A model generated the notes under the pieces. The model saw nothing but the letters and a program-made list of their open reading frames with translations, was not told where the DNA came from and made no database searches. Both the position numbers and the translations under genes were made by a program. A stretch of 64,000 nt of DNA. It comes from RHKX01 sp963745755 (GTDB lineage: Bacteria > Actinomycetota > Thermoleophilia > Solirubrobacterales > 70-9). The stretch lies in assembly GCA_963745755.1 (NCBI GenBank), contig CAVUYP010000001.1, positions 1,488,001 through 1,552,000 on the forward strand, in the 5' to 3' direction. Shown piece by piece: positions 1 through 7,918 of this stretch. Numbering within the stretch: position 1 is the stretch's first letter; each line of letters opens with the position of its first letter.

Positions 1-884
1 AAGATCCGCAGCGGCTCCGGCGCCCCGTCCTCGTAGACGACCATCTTCTCGCTGCCGACGAGCACGGTGCGGCGCAGCTTGCTCGGGGCCAGCCAGCTGA
101 GCTCGACGTTGCCGAGGATCCCGCCCGGGTACTGCAGGGTCAGGAAGGCGACGTCGGGGATGCCCCGGACGACCGCGTCGCGGCCGCAGGCGGAGATCGT
201 CTCCGGGCTCGCATCGAGCCAGTAGCGGAGGATCGAGAAGTCGTGCGGGCCGAGGTCCCAGAGGACGCTGACGTCGCGCTGATGAAGGCCGAGGTTGACC
301 CGGCTCGAGGAGATGAAGTAGAGGTCGCCGAGGTCGCCGGCCTCGATCAGCTTCTTGACCGCCCGGACCGGCGGGCTGTAGGTGAACGTGTGGCCGCACA
401 TCAGCACCAGGTTGCGCTCCGCGGCGATGTCCGCGAGGCTGCTCGCCTCCGCCGACGAGGCCGCGAGCGGCTTCTCGACGAAGGTGTGCTTGCCGGCTCG
501 CAAACACGCCTCGGCGAGGCCGGCATGGGTGCCGACCGGCGTCGCGAGGACGACGGCGTCGAGCGAGTCGTCGGCGAGAAGCCCGTCGACGTCGGCGCGA
601 GCCTCGGCGGCGGGGTAGCGCCGCGCCATCTTCGCGAGGCGGGTCTCGTCGCGATCGCAGATGTAGGCGAGCTCGGTCGACTCGAGGTCGGAGATGACGC
701 GCAGCAGGTTCGGGCCCCAGTATCCGAGCCCGACCACCCCGACCCGGCGAGCGGTCTGCCCGTTCCGGGCGGCGCGGGCATCGCGGGCGGCGGGGCGGCG
801 GAAGCGGCGGCGAAGGCCGATCGGCTCGACCCCGGCGCCGGAAACGGCCGGGGAAGCAATCGCAGTGGTAGTCGGGTCGGACAT
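1..884 (-). CDS. Gfo/Idh/MocA-family oxidoreductase (3' end cut by window edge)
   Basis: The reverse strand is open from an ATG at 884 to the left edge, so the C-terminus is missing. After a basic N-terminal extension of about 45 residues comes a Rossmann nucleotide-binding motif (VGVVGLGYWGPNLLR) and then the family signature FVEKPLAA, whose Lys-Pro contacts NAD(P) and substrate. These features identify a Gfo/Idh/MocA-type NAD(P)-dependent dehydrogenase, a family acting on sugars, inositols and nucleotide sugars. Later text such as CGHTFTYSP and WDLGPHDFSILRYW fits the substrate domain of the subgroup found in surface-polysaccharide clusters. The actual substrate cannot be read from the sequence. 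The N-terminal extension is unusual and the true start could lie further in, near the Rossmann motif. Confidence 0.85.
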   Translation of the reverse strand, partial: MSDPTTTAIASPAVSGAGVEPIGLRRRFRRPAARDARAARNGQTARRVGVVGLGYWGPNLLRVISDLESTELAYICDRDETRLAKMARRYPAAEARADVDGLLADDSLDAVVLATPVGTHAGLAEACLRAGKHTFVEKPLAASSAEASSLADIAAERNLVLMCGHTFTYSPPVRAVKKLIEAGDLGDLYFISSSRVNLGLHQRDVSVLWDLGPHDFSILRYWLDASPETISACGRDAVVRGIPDVAFLTLQYPGGILGNVELSWLAPSKLRRTVLVGSEKMVVYEDGAPEPLRI

Positions 885-982
885 TGAAACGATCACCCTC
901 CGTGGCTTGGCTGGCGAGGCCGGCGGCCCCCTCGTGCCAAGAAACGGCGGGGGAGGCGGCGAATCGCGCGGCGATGCGGCAA

Positions 983-1708
983 TCAGTCGTTATTGGAACC
1001 GCCGGGCGGCGGCGGCTCGCGATCGCCTTCGGCGGCGCCCGGATCGCGCATCCGGTTGGTGACCGCGACCGCCTCGTCGCGGGTGTGCACGTCGAGCTTG
1101 GCGAGCAGATGCTTGATGTGCGTGTAGACGGTGTTCTCGGAGAGGACCAGCTCGGCGGCGATCTCCTTGGTGTCGAGGCCCTTCGCCATCAAGTCGACGA
1201 CCTCCCATTCGCGCGGGGTCAGGCTGCTCCTGACCGGCCGCAGGCCGCTGCCGTAATCGGGCAGCCTCCGCAATCGCTCGACGAGGCTCATCGCCAGGCC
1301 GCGCGAGACCGCCGCCTCGCCGCGGAGCAGGCCCTTCGCCGCGTTCGCGACGCCGCTCGTGTCGATCCGCTTCGAGACGAAACCGCTCGCCCCGGCCCGG
1401 AATGCTTCGAGCTGGCTTTCGTCGTCGTCACGGGCCGAGAAGACCAGCACCCGCACCTGGGGCATATCGGCGGCGATCCGCTTGGTCAGATCGATCCCGT
1501 CGAACCCGATCAGGGCGATGTCGGGGCGGTAGTAGGTGATCAGCTCGAGCGCCTCGGTGTCGGTTCCGGCGCTGGCGACGACGACGAAGGAGCCCTCGTC
1601 CTGGAGGACGTCGCGAACCCCGCGCCGCACCTCGGGGTCGGGATCGGCGATCACGACACGCCCTCGCTGATCGCCGGCGCTCAACCTGCGACCCGGACCC
1701 GACCTCAC
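983..1708 (-). CDS. LuxR/NarL-type response regulator with atypical receiver
   Basis: A 241-residue protein with a receiver-like N-terminal domain (about 16-135) and a C-terminal LuxR helix-turn-helix (about 160-225; LTPREWEVVDLMAKGLDTKEIA, shown here as two adjoining parts LTPREWEVV and DLMAKGLDTKEIA, then SENTVYTHIKHLLAKL). It should bind DNA as a transcription regulator. The receiver departs from the norm. The usual acidic pair reads ADPD, and the strand-3 site that normally carries the phosphorylated Asp reads ALIGFDGIDL, with Gly at the expected place. The conserved switch residues VFSARD and the Lys in FVSKR remain. Control by phosphorylation is therefore doubtful. No histidine kinase is adjacent. 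The start is a GTG at 1708, and the domain begins 17 residues in. Confidence 0.85.
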   Translation of the reverse strand: MRSGPGRRLSAGDQRGRVVIADPDPEVRRGVRDVLQDEGSFVVVASAGTDTEALELITYYRPDIALIGFDGIDLTKRIAADMPQVRVLVFSARDDDESQLEAFRAGASGFVSKRIDTSGVANAAKGLLRGEAAVSRGLAMSLVERLRRLPDYGSGLRPVRSSLTPREWEVVDLMAKGLDTKEIAAELVLSENTVYTHIKHLLAKLDVHTRDEAVAVTNRMRDPGAAEGDREPPPPGGSNND

Positions 1709-1724
1709 CCTGAGCGGCCTCCGA

Positions 1725-1741
1725 CGGGGCGGTCCGCCCCG
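1725..1741. promoter_or_regulatory. Perfect inverted repeat upstream of the response regulator
   Basis: Eight-base arms (CGGGGCGG and CCGCCCCG) around a central T lie 17 bases upstream of the response-regulator GTG, in the gap shared with the divergent crotonase gene. This could be an operator for autoregulation or a hairpin in the leader. Its function is inferred from position only. Confidence 0.35.
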
Positions 1742-1850
1742 ATACCTGACTGATCTTTCAACTGAGCAACCTCCCCCGACTCAAGTCGACTATCGCACAG
1801 TCGGCGCCGGCGTCGACCGTTCAGTTCGATTCGGGCAGTACAACTAACGG

Positions 1851-2774
1851 ATGGCGAGCGGCGAAAGGTCCGGCCCCGAGCGGAGGTTCGAGACGATCCT
1901 CTACTCGGTCGCGGCCGGGATCGCGACGATCACGCTGAACCGGCCGGACCGGCTCAACACGATCGTCCCGCCGATGCCCGACGAGGTCGAGACCGCCGTC
2001 GGCGACGCCGTGCGCGACGACGACGTCAAGGTGATCGTCCTCCGCGGCGCCGGCCGCTCCTTCTGCGGCGGCTACGACTTCGGCGGCGGCTTCGAGCATT
2101 GGGACGAGGCGATCACGACCGACGGCCGCTGGGATCCCGGCAAGGACTTCGCCTTCGCGACGGCGGCGGAGGTCTCGCCGACCGAGAAGCTGATGAGCAT
2201 CTGGCGAGCGCCGAAGCCGGTGATCGCCCAGGTCCACGGCTGGTGCGTCGGCGGCGGCAGCGACTTCGCGCTCTGTGCCGACCTCGTCGTCGCCAGCGAG
2301 GACGCCCGGATCGGCACCCCCTACAGCCGGATCTGGGGCGCCTACCTGTCGGGGATGTGGATCTACCGGCTCGGGCTCGCCAGGGCCAAGTACCACGCGT
2401 TGACCGGCCGTCCGCTCTCCGGCCGCGAGGCCGCCGACGTCGAGCTGATCAACGAGGCCGTTCCCTTCGCGGAGCTCGAGGATCGCGTCGCCGCACTCGC
2501 CGCCGAACTGGCGACGATCCCCTCCTCCCAGCTCGCGGCGATGAAGCTCGTCGTCAACCACGCCTACGAGAACATGGGCCTCGCCTCGACGCAGACGCTC
2601 GGACCGATCCTCGACGGCCTGATGCGGAACACGCCCGATGCGCTGCGCTTCATCGAACGGGCCGCCGGCGACGGCGTCGGTGCCGCGATCGCCGATCGCG
2701 ACGGCCCGTTCGGCGACTACAGCCAGGCGCCACCTGAGCAGCGCCCGGACCCGGGAAACGTGATCGAGCCCTAG
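1851..2774 (+). CDS. Crotonase-family protein lacking the hydratase glutamates
   Basis: A 307-residue enoyl-CoA hydratase/isomerase-fold protein. The opening GIATITLNRPDRLNT and the two oxyanion-hole segments, GRSFCGGYDF (about 67-76) and HGWCVGGGSDFALCADLV (about 127-144), are clear, so it should bind an acyl-CoA thioester. The two catalytic Glu positions of true hydratases appear replaced: GTPYSRIWG stands where a PE pair is normal, and ARAKYHALTG where the ME pair is normal. The reaction is therefore probably not simple hydration. The C-terminus is longer than usual. A TACAAC box at 1839-1844 ends six bases before the ATG, and no Shine-Dalgarno is seen, so a leaderless mRNA is plausible. 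It is divergent from the response regulator. Confidence 0.85.
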   Translation: MASGERSGPERRFETILYSVAAGIATITLNRPDRLNTIVPPMPDEVETAVGDAVRDDDVKVIVLRGAGRSFCGGYDFGGGFEHWDEAITTDGRWDPGKDFAFATAAEVSPTEKLMSIWRAPKPVIAQVHGWCVGGGSDFALCADLVVASEDARIGTPYSRIWGAYLSGMWIYRLGLARAKYHALTGRPLSGREAADVELINEAVPFAELEDRVAALAAELATIPSSQLAAMKLVVNHAYENMGLASTQTLGPILDGLMRNTPDALRFIERAAGDGVGAAIADRDGPFGDYSQAPPEQRPDPGNVIEP

Positions 2775-2826
2775 CCCGGCGCGGCAACCCCGCCGTCACC
2801 CCCGAGCCGCGGTCGGCGACGGCCGC

Positions 2827-3912
2827 CTATTCGACCGGCGGCTGATTCTCGCGCCGTGCCCGGGCCGCATCGTCGAGCCCTCGCAGGACCTCGACGGTGC
2901 CGTCCCAGGACATGCAGGGATCGGTCACCGATCGCCCGTAGATCAGCGGCCCACCGAGATCCTGGCGGCCGCCCTCGAGAAACGACTCGAGCATGACGCC
3001 GACGATCGCGCCGTTTCCGGCCGCCACCTGCTCGCCGATCGCGGCGGCGACCGCGGGCTGGCGCTCGTGGTCCTTGCCGCTGTTGTCGTGGGAGGCGTCG
3101 ACGATCACCCGCTCCGGCAAGCCGACCGCGCGAAGGCGCTCGATCGTGTCGGCGATCGATGCGGCGTCGTAGTTGGTGGCCCCGCGGCCACCGCGAAGGA
3201 TGATGTGGCAGTCGGAGTTGCCGGCGGTGCGGAGGATCGCCGAGCCGCCGCCGAGCTCGACGCCGGCGAACGAGTGCCGGGCCGCCGCCGCGCGGACTGC
3301 GTCGACGGCGACCCCGACGTTGCCGTCGGTCCGGTTCTTGAAGCCGACCGGCATCGACAGCCCGGAGGCGAGCTGGCGATGGGTTTGGCTCTCGGTCGTC
3401 CGCGCCCCGATCGCGCCCCAGGCGACGGTGTCGGCGATGTACTGCGGGGTGATCGGGTCGAGGAACTCGCAGCCGATCGGCAGCCCGACCTCGAGCACCT
3501 CGAGAAGCAGCTGCCGCGCCGTCCGCAAGCCGCTGTTGACGTCCCCGGAGTCGTCGAGGTGGGGATCGTTGATCAACCCCTTCCAGCCGGTCGTCGTCCG
3601 CGGCTTCTCGAAGTAGACGCGCATCACCACCATCAGGTCGGGCAGCTCGGGCGCCAGCGCGGCGAGGCGCTTGGCGTAGTCGAGCGCCGCGACCGGATCG
3701 TGGACGCTGCAGGGCCCGACGACGACCAGCAGGCGCGGGTCCTCGCGGTCGAGGATCGCCGTCACCTCGCGGCGGCTTTCGATCACCGATTCGGCGAGCG
3801 CGGCGGTGAGCGGGTGCTCGGCGAGCAGCTCCTCCGGTGTCGCCAGGGGCACCGTCTCCTCGATGCGGCGATCGTGGAGCGACTGATCGTTGCTGACCGG
3901 GGTCGTGGACAT
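2827..3912 (-). CDS. aroG: 3-deoxy-7-phosphoheptulonate synthase (DAHP synthase, class I)
   Basis: This catalyses the first step of the shikimate pathway: phosphoenolpyruvate plus erythrose 4-phosphate gives DAHP. The 361-residue length matches E. coli AroF/G/H (about 350). The diagnostic order is complete: VVGPCSVHD, RVYFEKPRTTTGWKG, GCEFLDPITPQY, GARTTESQTHR, VGFKNRTDG, DASHDNSGKDH and GVMLESFLEGG. These hold the metal- and PEP-binding residues. The N-terminal segment RRIEETVPLATPEELL corresponds to the part that carries feedback regulation in the E. coli enzymes, so inhibition by an aromatic amino acid is possible. Which amino acid cannot be told. It stands alone, with no other aro genes nearby. 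The ATG start at 3912 agrees with family length. Confidence 0.95.
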   Translation of the reverse strand: MSTTPVSNDQSLHDRRIEETVPLATPEELLAEHPLTAALAESVIESRREVTAILDREDPRLLVVVGPCSVHDPVAALDYAKRLAALAPELPDLMVVMRVYFEKPRTTTGWKGLINDPHLDDSGDVNSGLRTARQLLLEVLEVGLPIGCEFLDPITPQYIADTVAWGAIGARTTESQTHRQLASGLSMPVGFKNRTDGNVGVAVDAVRAAAARHSFAGVELGGGSAILRTAGNSDCHIILRGGRGATNYDAASIADTIERLRAVGLPERVIVDASHDNSGKDHERQPAVAAAIGEQVAAGNGAIVGVMLESFLEGGRQDLGGPLIYGRSVTDPCMSWDGTVEVLRGLDDAARARRENQPPVE

Positions 3913-4130
3913 CGACCCCTAGTTTCGCGAAGTCAGGCTCCGGGCGTCACAGCGAGCGCAGCGCCGGCAGCAGTTCGGCCGCCGCCCAGGCGCCCGTCGT
4001 ACCCCCCTACCGGGGGCGAAACGACGGCCGCCGGGTGTTGCCCGGTTCACACCGCGGGTGGCTGGCCGGCAGCGCCCGGCGGGCAGATCATGGACCTGCA
4101 AGTTCAATCCACTCCGAAAGGGAGCACGAA

Positions 4131-4517
4131 ATGTTCAACAGCACCAAGGTCCGCACCGCCCTCGCCGCACTGGCCATCTCGGTCACCGCCTTCGGCGGCG
4201 TCGCCTCCGCCCAGGCCGGCGGCAAGGCCGGCACGAAGGTCTCGATCAAGGGAGACAACGGCGACTACTACGGCTACGTGAAGAGCTCCGACACCGGCCA
4301 CTGCGCCAACGGTCGCAAGGTCAAGGTCTTCAAGCAGCTGGGCAGCGCCCAGGACCCCAAGCACGACCTGAAGATCGGCACCGACACCGCGCAGGCGAAC
4401 GGGCCGAAGTACATGTGGTCGATCGGCAACTCCGGCTACAAGAGCGGCAAGTTCTACGCCAAGGCCGGTAAGACCGACTACTGCAAGGGCGCAACCAGCA
4501 AGACGATCACCCGGTAG
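4131..4517 (+). CDS. Small secreted protein, paralog of the 36.9-kb secreted protein
   Basis: A 128-residue protein with an N-terminal signal peptide (short basic n-region, hydrophobic core, likely cleavage after VASAQA at about 26). The mature part is Lys/Gly/Tyr-rich. It carries two Cys (HCANGRKVKVF and YCKGATSK) that could form one disulfide, and a strand-rich pattern with SGKFYAKAG near the end. The order Gly-Cys-x-RKV ... KFD/KIG ... GKFYA/GTYFAE ... C is shared with the protein at 36892-37305, so the two are probably paralogs of one extracellular beta-sandwich family. No enzyme motif is visible. The ATG at 4131 follows a Shine-Dalgarno-like AAAGGGA at 4117-4123; longer upstream starts would bury the signal peptide. 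Confidence 0.8.
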   Translation: MFNSTKVRTALAALAISVTAFGGVASAQAGGKAGTKVSIKGDNGDYYGYVKSSDTGHCANGRKVKVFKQLGSAQDPKHDLKIGTDTAQANGPKYMWSIGNSGYKSGKFYAKAGKTDYCKGATSKTITR

Positions 4518-4584
4518 CGCTCAACCTGGTTCCGCGGGGATGCGAGCGACCCGGTGGCTGCGGCCATCGGGTCGCTTCTTGCGC

Positions 4585-5931
4585 TCAGGCCGCGATCCCG
4601 TAGCGGTCGCGAACCTGAGCGACGAGCACGGCGACGACCTGCGGATCGAACTGACTGCCGGCGTTGTCCTCGAGCTCGGCGATCGCGGCGGCGATCGGCA
4701 GGGCCGCACGGTAGGGGCGATCGGTCGTCATCGCGTTGAACGCATCGCAGGCGAAGATGATCCGCGACTCGATCGGGATCGCCTCGGCGGCGATCCCGTC
4801 CGGGTATCCGCCACCGTCGAAGCGCTCGTGGGAGGAGCGGACGACGGTGCCGATCTGCGACATCAGCCCGCCGATCTTCTCGAGCATCCGCTGGCCCTCG
4901 ACGGTGTGCATCCGCACCGCGACCCACTCGCGCTCGGTGAGCGGGCCGGGCTTGTTGATCAGCTGCTTCGGAATCGCGACCTTGCCGACGTCGTGGAGCA
5001 GGGCGCCGAACTCGACGTTGCGACGCCGCCGCTCGTCGAGGCCGACCTCGCCGGCGACGGCCACCGACAGCTCGACGACGCTACGGCTGTGGCTGCCCGT
5101 GTAGGTGTCGTCATGGCCGATCATGTCGCCGAGGACGTGGGCGGTTCCGCGGTAGGCGCTGCTCAGCTCGAGCAGCGACTGCATCCGAGCCGTCCGCTCA
5201 CGGGCGAAGATCAGCAGCAGCAGAAACAGCGACAGCGGCAGCAGCAGAGCCCACGGCCGCCCGATCGCCGCGATCGCGACCGCGAATCCGATCGGGGCGA
5301 GCAGCGTGTCGACCAGATAGATCCAGCGGCTCTCGGCGATCTGCTCGCGCAGCGAGGCGCCGCCGTGGAAATGTTCGCGAAGCGCGGCGGCCATCGATTC
5401 GACGGCGAACTGGGCGATCAGTGCGCCCGCCAGCACGTACCAGGCGGCCGCGGCGGCGCTCGGCGAGCCCGCAGCGACGAGGACCAGCGCCGCCCCGACG
5501 GCGAACCAGGAATCGCCGGCCGCCATCAGGATCCGCCCCGGCGCGAGCCGACCGCCGAACGTGTTCACGGTCTTGCCGGCCAGCAACCCGGCGATGACGA
5601 ACAGGGGCACCAGCTCGGGAGGCAGCACGAAGAGCATCGGCACGAAGGCGACCTGGGTCGGCATCGTGTGCACCGAGCCGACCTCGAACACCACCATCGA
5701 GGCGGCGGCCAGGCTCAGCGTGGCGAGGATCGCGGCGGTCCAGTCCAGCGAGCGCTCGGACGGGGCGAGGACGGCGATCGCGACGGCGGCGACGACGAGC
5801 CCGCCGCCGATGAGCAGCTCCACCCGGCGTTCGCGAGCGGCGACGGCGCGAGGCATGCGGCCGCGCGATTCGGCCAGGAGCCGCTGGATCCCCGGGGGCA
5901 GGGATTCAGTCGCGTTCACCGCGTCCTCCAT
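4585..5931 (-). CDS. Membrane-bound HD-GYP domain protein (putative c-di-GMP phosphodiesterase)
   Basis: About 448 residues. The N-terminal half has roughly seven to eight hydrophobic segments (from RVELLIGGGLVVAAVAIAV onward), followed by a cytoplasmic HD-GYP domain (about 285-430). The HD motif is in ALLHDVGKVAIPKQLINKP, the second metal region includes MRMHTVEGQRML and SSHERFDGGGYPDG, and the C-terminal part reads IIFACDAFNAMTTDRPYR. Known HD-GYP proteins hydrolyse cyclic di-GMP. All expected metal-binding His/Asp residues and the GYP residues are present, so activity is likely. The membrane part resembles no sensor I can name. Start chosen at the ATG at 5931; an upstream extension to 6033 is open but basic and unlike coding sequence. 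Confidence 0.9.
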   Translation of the reverse strand: MEDAVNATESLPPGIQRLLAESRGRMPRAVAARERRVELLIGGGLVVAAVAIAVLAPSERSLDWTAAILATLSLAAASMVVFEVGSVHTMPTQVAFVPMLFVLPPELVPLFVIAGLLAGKTVNTFGGRLAPGRILMAAGDSWFAVGAALVLVAAGSPSAAAAAWYVLAGALIAQFAVESMAAALREHFHGGASLREQIAESRWIYLVDTLLAPIGFAVAIAAIGRPWALLLPLSLFLLLLIFARERTARMQSLLELSSAYRGTAHVLGDMIGHDDTYTGSHSRSVVELSVAVAGEVGLDERRRRNVEFGALLHDVGKVAIPKQLINKPGPLTEREWVAVRMHTVEGQRMLEKIGGLMSQIGTVVRSSHERFDGGGYPDGIAAEAIPIESRIIFACDAFNAMTTDRPYRAALPIAAAIAELEDNAGSQFDPQVVAVLVAQVRDRYGIAA

Positions 5932-6281
5932 CCGTCCAGTGCTGGCACAGGAATAGGGATCGGCGGATCGGCTCCAGACCTTGAGTTCCTGTTCGGTCCT
6001 TGCACGTCGATCCGCGCACCCGCTCGTCGCCACCGCGCGAAGCCGCCGAGCTGCTGAGGGCCGGCTCGCGGTCCCCTACCCTGCGGGGCAGATGAGCTTC
6101 GCAGGGAGAAACGCCGGTCTCGCGAGCGCCACCGCCATCGCCGAGTGGCCACGGTGACCGGGGCGACGGCCGGCGATCACCGGGACGCGACACGGATGAG
6201 AGCCGTCCGTGTTGCGCCCCGCTCGACCCGACCGGGGGTAGTCGATCAGGCGGGCCCGCCTCCGGAGGGAGGGGTCGGCAG

Positions 6282-7049
6282 GTGAGCTACCCATCGCGTC
6301 GGGACCGAAACGAGCCCAGCCTCGATCCCGCCGCCGAGCGGCGACTCTGGAAGCTCGTCGCCGGCGGCGACGAGCGCGCCCGCGAGGAGCTGGTCCGCAA
6401 CTACCTGCCGTTCGCGGAGGCGATGGCGAAGCGCTACAGGACGGCGCGGGAGCCGCACGAGGATCTCGAGCAGGTCGCGAGCATGGGGCTGATCAAGGCG
6501 GTCGACCGCTTCGACCCCGAACGTGGCGTGCCGTTCAAGGGCTTCGCAGGGCCGACGATCCTCGGCGAGCTGAAGCGCCACTTCCGCGATCGCGTCTGGA
6601 CGGTGCGGGTCCCACGCTCCGTCCAGGAGGGCATCGCCGAGGTCGAGACCGCCACCGCCGATCTCGAAGCGGAGCTGCAGCGGACGCCCTCGATCGGCGA
6701 GATCGCCGCCCACCTCGGCAAGGAGCAGACCGACGTCCTCGAGGTGCTCGAGGCCAACCTCAACCGCCGGCCGGTCTCGATCGACCGGACGATGCGGACC
6801 GACGAGGACGACTCGGCGCCGGCGGCCGAGCGGATCGGCACCGAGGATGAAGGCTACGAGCTGATCGAGGGGCGGCTGACGATCGAACAGGAGCTGCCGC
6901 ACCTCGACGAGCGCGAGCGACGCGTGATCGAGCTGCGATTCGCCGACGACATGACTCAGTCGCAGATCGCCGCCGAGATCGGCTGTTCGCAGATGCAGGT
7001 CTCGAGGATCCTCCGCGGAGCCCTCGGCAAGCTCCGCGAACGCGTCTAG
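6282..7049 (+). CDS. sigF: RNA polymerase sigma factor, SigB/SigF family
   Basis: A 255-residue alternative sigma factor. Region 2 (about 35-105) contains DLEQVASMGLIKAVDRF and the -10 recognition helix. Region 3 (about 110-170) begins WTVRVPRSVQEGI, and region 4 (about 200-255) holds the helix-turn-helix IAAEIGCSQMQVSRIL. Length and motifs match the SigB/SigF group that directs general-stress or sporulation promoters. The GTG start at 6282 follows a strong GGAGGGAGGGG purine tract at 6264-6274. It is convergent with its likely regulators: an anti-sigma kinase, a PP2C phosphatase and a STAS antagonist follow within 4 kb, so it is expected to be held inactive by partner switching until stress. 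Confidence 0.92.
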   Translation: MSYPSRRDRNEPSLDPAAERRLWKLVAGGDERAREELVRNYLPFAEAMAKRYRTAREPHEDLEQVASMGLIKAVDRFDPERGVPFKGFAGPTILGELKRHFRDRVWTVRVPRSVQEGIAEVETATADLEAELQRTPSIGEIAAHLGKEQTDVLEVLEANLNRRPVSIDRTMRTDEDDSAPAAERIGTEDEGYELIEGRLTIEQELPHLDERERRVIELRFADDMTQSQIAAEIGCSQMQVSRILRGALGKLRERV

Positions 7050-7070
7050 CCCGGCGGCTCAGTCGCCGGG
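7050..7070. terminator. Hairpin between convergent sigF and anti-sigma genes
   Basis: CCCGGCG and CGCCGGG form a perfect 7-bp GC stem with a 7-base loop directly after the sigF stop. It overlaps the stop of the anti-sigma gene on the other strand. There is no T-tract, so it may act as a bidirectional terminator of the GC-rich actinobacterial type. Confidence 0.5.
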
Positions 7071-7898
7071 GGCAATCAGGAAGGCGACGTACTCGCCGTC
7101 GGCTCGCGTCTCGACCGTGACCGCGTCGGCGAGGGTCTCGACCGAGCCGGTGTCCTCGGGGAGCCTCAGGCCCTCGCGCAACCGCTCGCTGCCACCGGCG
7201 ACGAGCGGCCCGACGGTCATCTCGATCCCACCTTCGCCGTCGGCCAGCGAGAACGCCGGCGGCTCCTCGCCGAAGGCCGGCCCGGCCGAGTCGGACACCG
7301 TCTCGGCGAGCAGGATCGCGTCGGCGACCTGGTCGACGGTCAGCTCGCGCCGCAGCGCGAAGGCGCTGACGGCCCGCGAGAGGACGCCGGGAAGCAGGCC
7401 GGACTCGGACGCGGAGATCGCGACCTGCGGCGCTGCGGGCTCCACGGGGGCTCCCTCGCGCACGGCCGGAACGGGTCCGGGGTGGGTGAGCGGCAGGACC
7501 ATCGTCACCTCGGTCCCGCCCTCGGAGCTGCCGGCGATCGAGAAGCTCTCGCTCAAGGCGGCGACCAGCGACAGGCCGAGGCGGAGGCTCGAACCGGGCG
7601 AATCGACGTCGGGGCGGGGCTGGAACCCGACGCCGCGGTCGCTGATCCGCAGCCGCAGCGAGTCGGCCCCGGGCTCGGCCAGGACCTCGATCGGCCCGGG
7701 CTCGCCGGGGTAGGCGTGGACGACGGCGTTCATGCAGGCCTCGGTGACGACCGTCTTCAGGTCGGCGATGCCGGCCCGATCCATGCCGACGCCCTCGGCG
7801 AGCCCCGCCAGCGCGTGCCTGATCAGCGCGACGTTCGCGGCCTCGGCGGGGACGGTCAGTCGCAGCCGTGGCTGCCGCTGCGCCGAAGATTCCGCCAT
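7059..7898 (-). CDS. RsbW-like anti-sigma factor (HATPase) with C-terminal extension
   Basis: A 279-residue protein. The N-terminal GHKL ATPase domain (about 10-135) has the N box TEACMNAVVHAY, the G1 box DRGVGF and the G2-like LGLSLVAAL. These are the ATP-binding residues of the anti-sigma kinases RsbW/SpoIIAB, which bind the sigma factor and phosphorylate a STAS antagonist. A further 130 residues follow that standard RsbW (about 150 aa) lacks. Parts of it (LTVDQVADAILLAETVSD, GEGGIEMTVGPL, DGEYVAFLIA) look like a second, degenerate HATPase fold without nucleotide boxes. The ATG at 7898 lies 20 bases after the phosphatase stop, with a G-rich tract before it, so the two genes form an operon. 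The likely target is the adjacent sigma factor. Confidence 0.88.
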   Translation of the reverse strand: MAESSAQRQPRLRLTVPAEAANVALIRHALAGLAEGVGMDRAGIADLKTVVTEACMNAVVHAYPGEPGPIEVLAEPGADSLRLRISDRGVGFQPRPDVDSPGSSLRLGLSLVAALSESFSIAGSSEGGTEVTMVLPLTHPGPVPAVREGAPVEPAAPQVAISASESGLLPGVLSRAVSAFALRRELTVDQVADAILLAETVSDSAGPAFGEEPPAFSLADGEGGIEMTVGPLVAGGSERLREGLRLPEDTGSVETLADAVTVETRADGEYVAFLIAPGD

Positions 7899-7918
7899 AT
7901 CCGCCCCGCTACCCCCGA

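Noticed and set aside
3067..4281. Long plus-strand open frame of 404 codons
   Set aside because: It is antisense to the DAHP synthase gene, which has every family motif. Long shadow frames are expected in GC-rich DNA with biased third positions.
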